DNA from: Methanomethylophilus sp963631655
GTDB lineage: Archaea; Thermoplasmatota; Thermoplasmata; Methanomassiliicoccales; Methanomethylophilaceae
Reading direction: 5' to 3'
Assembly (NCBI GenBank): GCA_963631655.1
Contig: CAVGRR010000068.1
Coordinates: 1 to 8,421 of the forward strand
Length of the DNA: 8,421 bases
Position numbers and translations under genes: made by a program. Every line of letters begins with the position of its first letter. Position 1 is the stretch's first letter. The notes under the pieces were generated by a model. The model was not told the origin of the DNA. It made no database searches and saw nothing but the letters and a program-made list of their open reading frames with translations. Of the stretch, positions 7,200 to 8,421 are shown piece after piece.

Positions 7200-7275
7200 C
7201 TCACAGAGAGGGACTCGAACCCCCGACCTTCACACGCGCATTGTGACGCTCTGCCATCTGAGCTACCTGTCTGAG
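7200..7275 (-). ncRNA. tRNA-like domain 5, first domain of unit A
   Basis: The D-arm (GCTC-AGATGGCA-GAGC), the T-arm (GGGGG-TTCGAGT-CCCTC) and a TCACA-ATGCGCG-TGTGA anticodon arm match the copy at 6942-7017. The acceptor is ACAGG with TCTGT, plus an outer CTC/GAG after a 2-base bulge. The formal anticodon GCG has C37, so decoding is doubtful. Hairpin TTAAC-CTATAGC-GTTAA (7295-7279) precedes it; its CCTATAG also occurs before domain 1, showing those two upstream regions share descent. Confidence 0.65.
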
Positions 7276-7453
7276 CACTTAACGCTATAGGTTAACTTTG
7301 CTCCTTTCCGCTTCAACCATTAGGCCGATCACGGATGTGCCATTCTTCCTGCCCCAATTTCTTGGACCAATCTGAGTAACACACTCAAGCTTCCGGTGCA
7401 TTGCTACATCGAATTGCTACTTTTCTCTTTTGAGTTAAGTTTTCTTGAGGGAT
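7276..7453 (-). ncRNA. Structured leader of RNA unit A
   Basis: It begins with CTCAAG (7449-7444), which pairs with CTTGAG (7389-7384). Inside are a CTC-AAAA-GAG hairpin (7434-7425) and CGATG/CACCG (7411-7407 with 7398-7394). After the closing stem comes a hairpin TCCAA-GAAA-TTGGG (7366-7353) with a GNRA loop. The leader of unit B has the same elements in the same order with different stem bases. It ends with the hairpin abutting the tRNA-like domain. The family is not recognised. Confidence 0.6.
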
Positions 7454-7469
7454 GCCCATTAGGGGACTT

Positions 7470-7518
7470 GTATATTAATGTATCTCAAAAATCACTAAAA
7501 ATGACTCCTGGTTACAAT
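7470..7518 (-). promoter_or_regulatory. TATA promoter of RNA unit A
   Basis: On the minus strand: ATTGTAA (7518-7512), then GTGATTTT, then the TATA box ATACATTAATATAC. The 26-base core (7470-7495) matches the promoter at 8047-8072 at 24 positions. The distance from the core to the leader's first stem (21 bases) is the same in both, so initiation is expected at about 7450-7453. Confidence 0.7.
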
Positions 7519-7740
7519 GAAAATATGTTCTTTGTAGTAATCGTTCCAATAATTTACATTTTTTTCTGACAAATTCGGCCGTTCCGCACGAGTTACAGTT
7601 CAAAGAGATCCGCGGGACATATTGGGGACTGTATCGTTTACAACCGTTCCGGACAATTCTTCGGATTAGAGCAGATATTGTTCGTAGGAGCTCAGCTTTC
7701 GAAGCACCGATCATTGAGCATAAACGAGAAAAAATCTGTT
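7519..7740. other. Gap between RNA units A and B
   Basis: I see no convincing gene. A 79-codon frame on the minus strand (7714-7475) has no ribosome binding site and ends inside the unit A TATA box, so I do not call it. CGTTCCG occurs twice (7579-7585 and 7646-7652 region). The left part is AT-rich and belongs to the upstream region of the unit A promoter. Confidence 0.4.
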
Positions 7741-7763
7741 TCGAATAATATCATAGAAAGAAA
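7741..7763 (-). terminator. T-rich 3' end of RNA unit B
   Basis: After the tRNA-like domain the minus strand reads ATCCATTTCTTTCTATG and then an AT-rich tract. The ATCCATTT start is shared with the end of unit A, supporting a common 3' boundary. Confidence 0.5.
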
Positions 7764-8030
7764 TGGATGACAGGGAGGGACTCGAACCCCCGACCTTCTC
7801 CCCGAGGGGAGACGCTCTACCACTGAGCTACCTGCCTGAGCGCTGAGATAATCAAATCTCCGCCCTTGTGTGTTCCCCAATCGTAATTTAAGCATTACGT
7901 CCAGCAACGGCTGTGCAACCCTGGCATCAGTCCGGTTTCCCAGACCGAGTGGGTGAAACACTCTCAAGCTTCCGATGCTTGTGCATCGAACTGCTACTCT
8001 GCTCATATTGAGTTAAGTTTCTTGAGGATT
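7750..8030 (-). ncRNA. RNA unit B: structured leader plus one tRNA-like domain
   Basis: This is a proposed transcript of about 280 nt. The leader (8030-7838) has the CTCAAG (8026-8021) / CTTGAG (7968-7963) closing stem, a CTCA-ATA-TGAG hairpin (8012-8002), CGATGC-ACAA-GCATCG (7988-7973), the GAAA-loop hairpin GTCTGG-GAAA-CCGGAC (7945-7930), CGTAAT/ATTACG (7899-7882) and GAGAT-TTGATT-ATCTC (7860-7845) just before the tRNA-like domain. It is the simplest member here and the best model for the family. The frames crossing it are not protein-like. Confidence 0.6.
7764..7837 (-). ncRNA. tRNA-like domain 3 (unit B)
   Basis: The D-arm is GCTC-AGTGGTA-GAGC and the T-arm GGGGG-TTCGAGT-CCCTC, with G15-C48. 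The acceptor is GGCAGG/CCTGTC (6 bp), with an A1-A72 mismatch, T73 and an encoded CCA (7766-7764). The anticodon arm is TCTCC-CCTCGG-GGAGA. The stem differs from domain 1 (TCACA/TGTGA) by paired changes, while the six-base loop CCTCGG is identical. A loop of six cannot hold a normal anticodon. Body length is 71 nt, the same as domain 1. Confidence 0.65.
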
Positions 8031-8046
8031 GATAATCCCCATGATA

Positions 8047-8095
8047 GTATATTAATATATCCCAAAAATCACTTGAAAATAGGCTATAATTACAA
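8047..8095 (-). promoter_or_regulatory. TATA promoter of RNA unit B
   Basis: On the minus strand: ATTGTAA (8095-8089), GTGATTTT (8072-8065), then ATATATTAATATAC. This is the best TATA box in the window and nearly identical to the unit A promoter. Farther upstream an inverted repeat, ACAGTA-ATAAA-TACTGT (8111-8127), could bind a regulator. Confidence 0.7.
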
Positions 8096-8194
8096 TAAAT
8101 TTCATATTTAACAGTAATAAATACTGTAATTTACGGATTTTTATTGCAATTTTGGATTCCGGAACACACATTTCGATTTTACCGGACCATATTA

Positions 8195-8410
8195 TTACTG
8201 GACAATCAACTCTGCAGTAACGTTATCAGAGGGACCAGAAACGTGGTCGAGAAGAGTCTGGAAATAAAGTTCGAACTCAGGGCCCGTGGCTCTCATCTGT
8301 CCGGGCATCCATGAACTGCTATTGTCGTACCTACTCCTCATTAAGAGGTGGAAGTGCCAGAACAAGATAGATTCACCAGCTCTTTTTCCCTCGAAACGGA
8401 GCTCTGATGG
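8195..8410 (-). CDS. Possible partial or remnant ORF at the right edge
   Basis: A 71-codon open frame on the minus strand ends with TAA at 8197-8195. Just before it, at 8413-8411, is an in-frame TAG. Its residues (for example FELYFQTLLDHV) look protein-like, but there is no ribosome binding site and the first ATG (near 8340) would give only 48 residues. It could be the end of a gene continuing past the window through the TAG (read as pyrrolysine in some methanogens), a frameshifted remnant, or chance. I do not recognise a family. The RNA unit B promoter begins about 100 bases downstream on the same strand. Confidence 0.25.
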   Translation of the reverse strand, partial: PSELRFEGKRAGESILFWHFHLLMRSRYDNSSSWMPGQMRATGPEFELYFQTLLDHVSGPSDNVTAELIVQ

Positions 8411-8421
8411 CTACCTCAGCA

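Larger units (their letters stand above)
6490..7453 (-). ncRNA. RNA unit A: structured leader plus four tRNA-like domains
   Basis: One proposed transcript runs from just downstream of the TATA box at 7470-7485 to the T-rich end near 6490, about 960 nt. It starts with a leader of about 178 nt (7453-7276) that matches the leader of unit B. The tRNA-like domains follow in the order 7275-7200, 7017-6942, 6729-6663 and 6581-6511. The first three are separated by linkers made of TGAGC-rich repeats. No open frame in it looks like a protein. Each domain is preceded by its own short hairpin. No other good TATA box is seen between the domains, so a single transcript later cut into pieces is the simplest model. 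RNase P and tRNase Z, which recognise tRNA elbows, are natural candidates for such cutting (inference). Confidence 0.55.

Noticed and set aside
6770..7200. CRISPR array
   Set aside because: Repeats are short, degenerate and unevenly spaced, with no unique spacers and no cas genes.
7475..7714. 79-codon frame on the minus strand
   Set aside because: It has no ribosome binding site, no recognised family, and its end overlaps the unit A TATA box.
6508..7837. A cluster of ordinary tRNA genes, or tRNA-Pyl
   Set aside because: Three copies have 4- or 6-base anticodon loops, all have defective acceptor ends, and none shows the tRNA-Pyl fold or CUA anticodon.
7692..8006. 104-codon frame on the minus strand
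   Set aside because: It overlaps the unit B leader and tRNA-like domain, where conservation follows RNA pairing.

Overview
The window most likely comes from an archaeon, probably a gut methanogen of the Methanomassiliicoccales type (medium confidence). The transcription starts I can place carry AT-rich TATA boxes 21 to 27 bases upstream rather than bacterial -35/-10 pairs. Transcripts end in T-rich tracts. Two protein genes fit a host-associated archaeon that has taken genes from gut Clostridia: a BspA-like leucine-rich-repeat surface protein and a bacterial-type HtpG. A bacterium is not strictly excluded.

Layout. Bases 1-320 hold a small piece of a conserved promoter element at the left edge, one long imperfect inverted repeat and a terminator-like hairpin. 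Bases 321-3728 (minus) encode the secreted 1135-residue LRR_5 protein. Bases 3729-4173 are an AT-rich non-coding gap. Bases 4274-6178 (minus) encode the Hsp90 chaperone HtpG, with its own TATA box, ribosome binding site and terminator. Bases 6293-6436 hold a GC-rich island on the plus strand that folds into a closed structure followed by six T; it is a candidate small RNA divergent from htpG.

The most remarkable part is 6490-8072, on the minus strand. It contains five tRNA-like elements. All have an intact D-arm and T-arm (the tRNA elbow), but most have anticodon arms too short or too odd to decode. They belong to two transcription units with nearly identical TATA promoters (24 of 26 bases). 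Both units start with a homologous structured leader of about 180-190 nt that is conserved in fold more than in sequence, including a GAAA-capped hairpin. Unit B (about 8030 to 7750) carries one tRNA-like domain. Unit A (about 7453 to 6490) carries four, separated by linkers built from short TGAGC-rich repeats. Compensatory changes in stems, in the hairpin before each domain and in the 15-48 tertiary pair suggest selection on RNA structure rather than decay of old tRNA genes. A matching upstream promoter element at the left edge suggests a further unit just outside the window. I know of no named RNA family that matches this; its function is unknown.

The right end (8195-8410) has a 71-codon open frame on the minus strand that may be the tail of a gene or a remnant.
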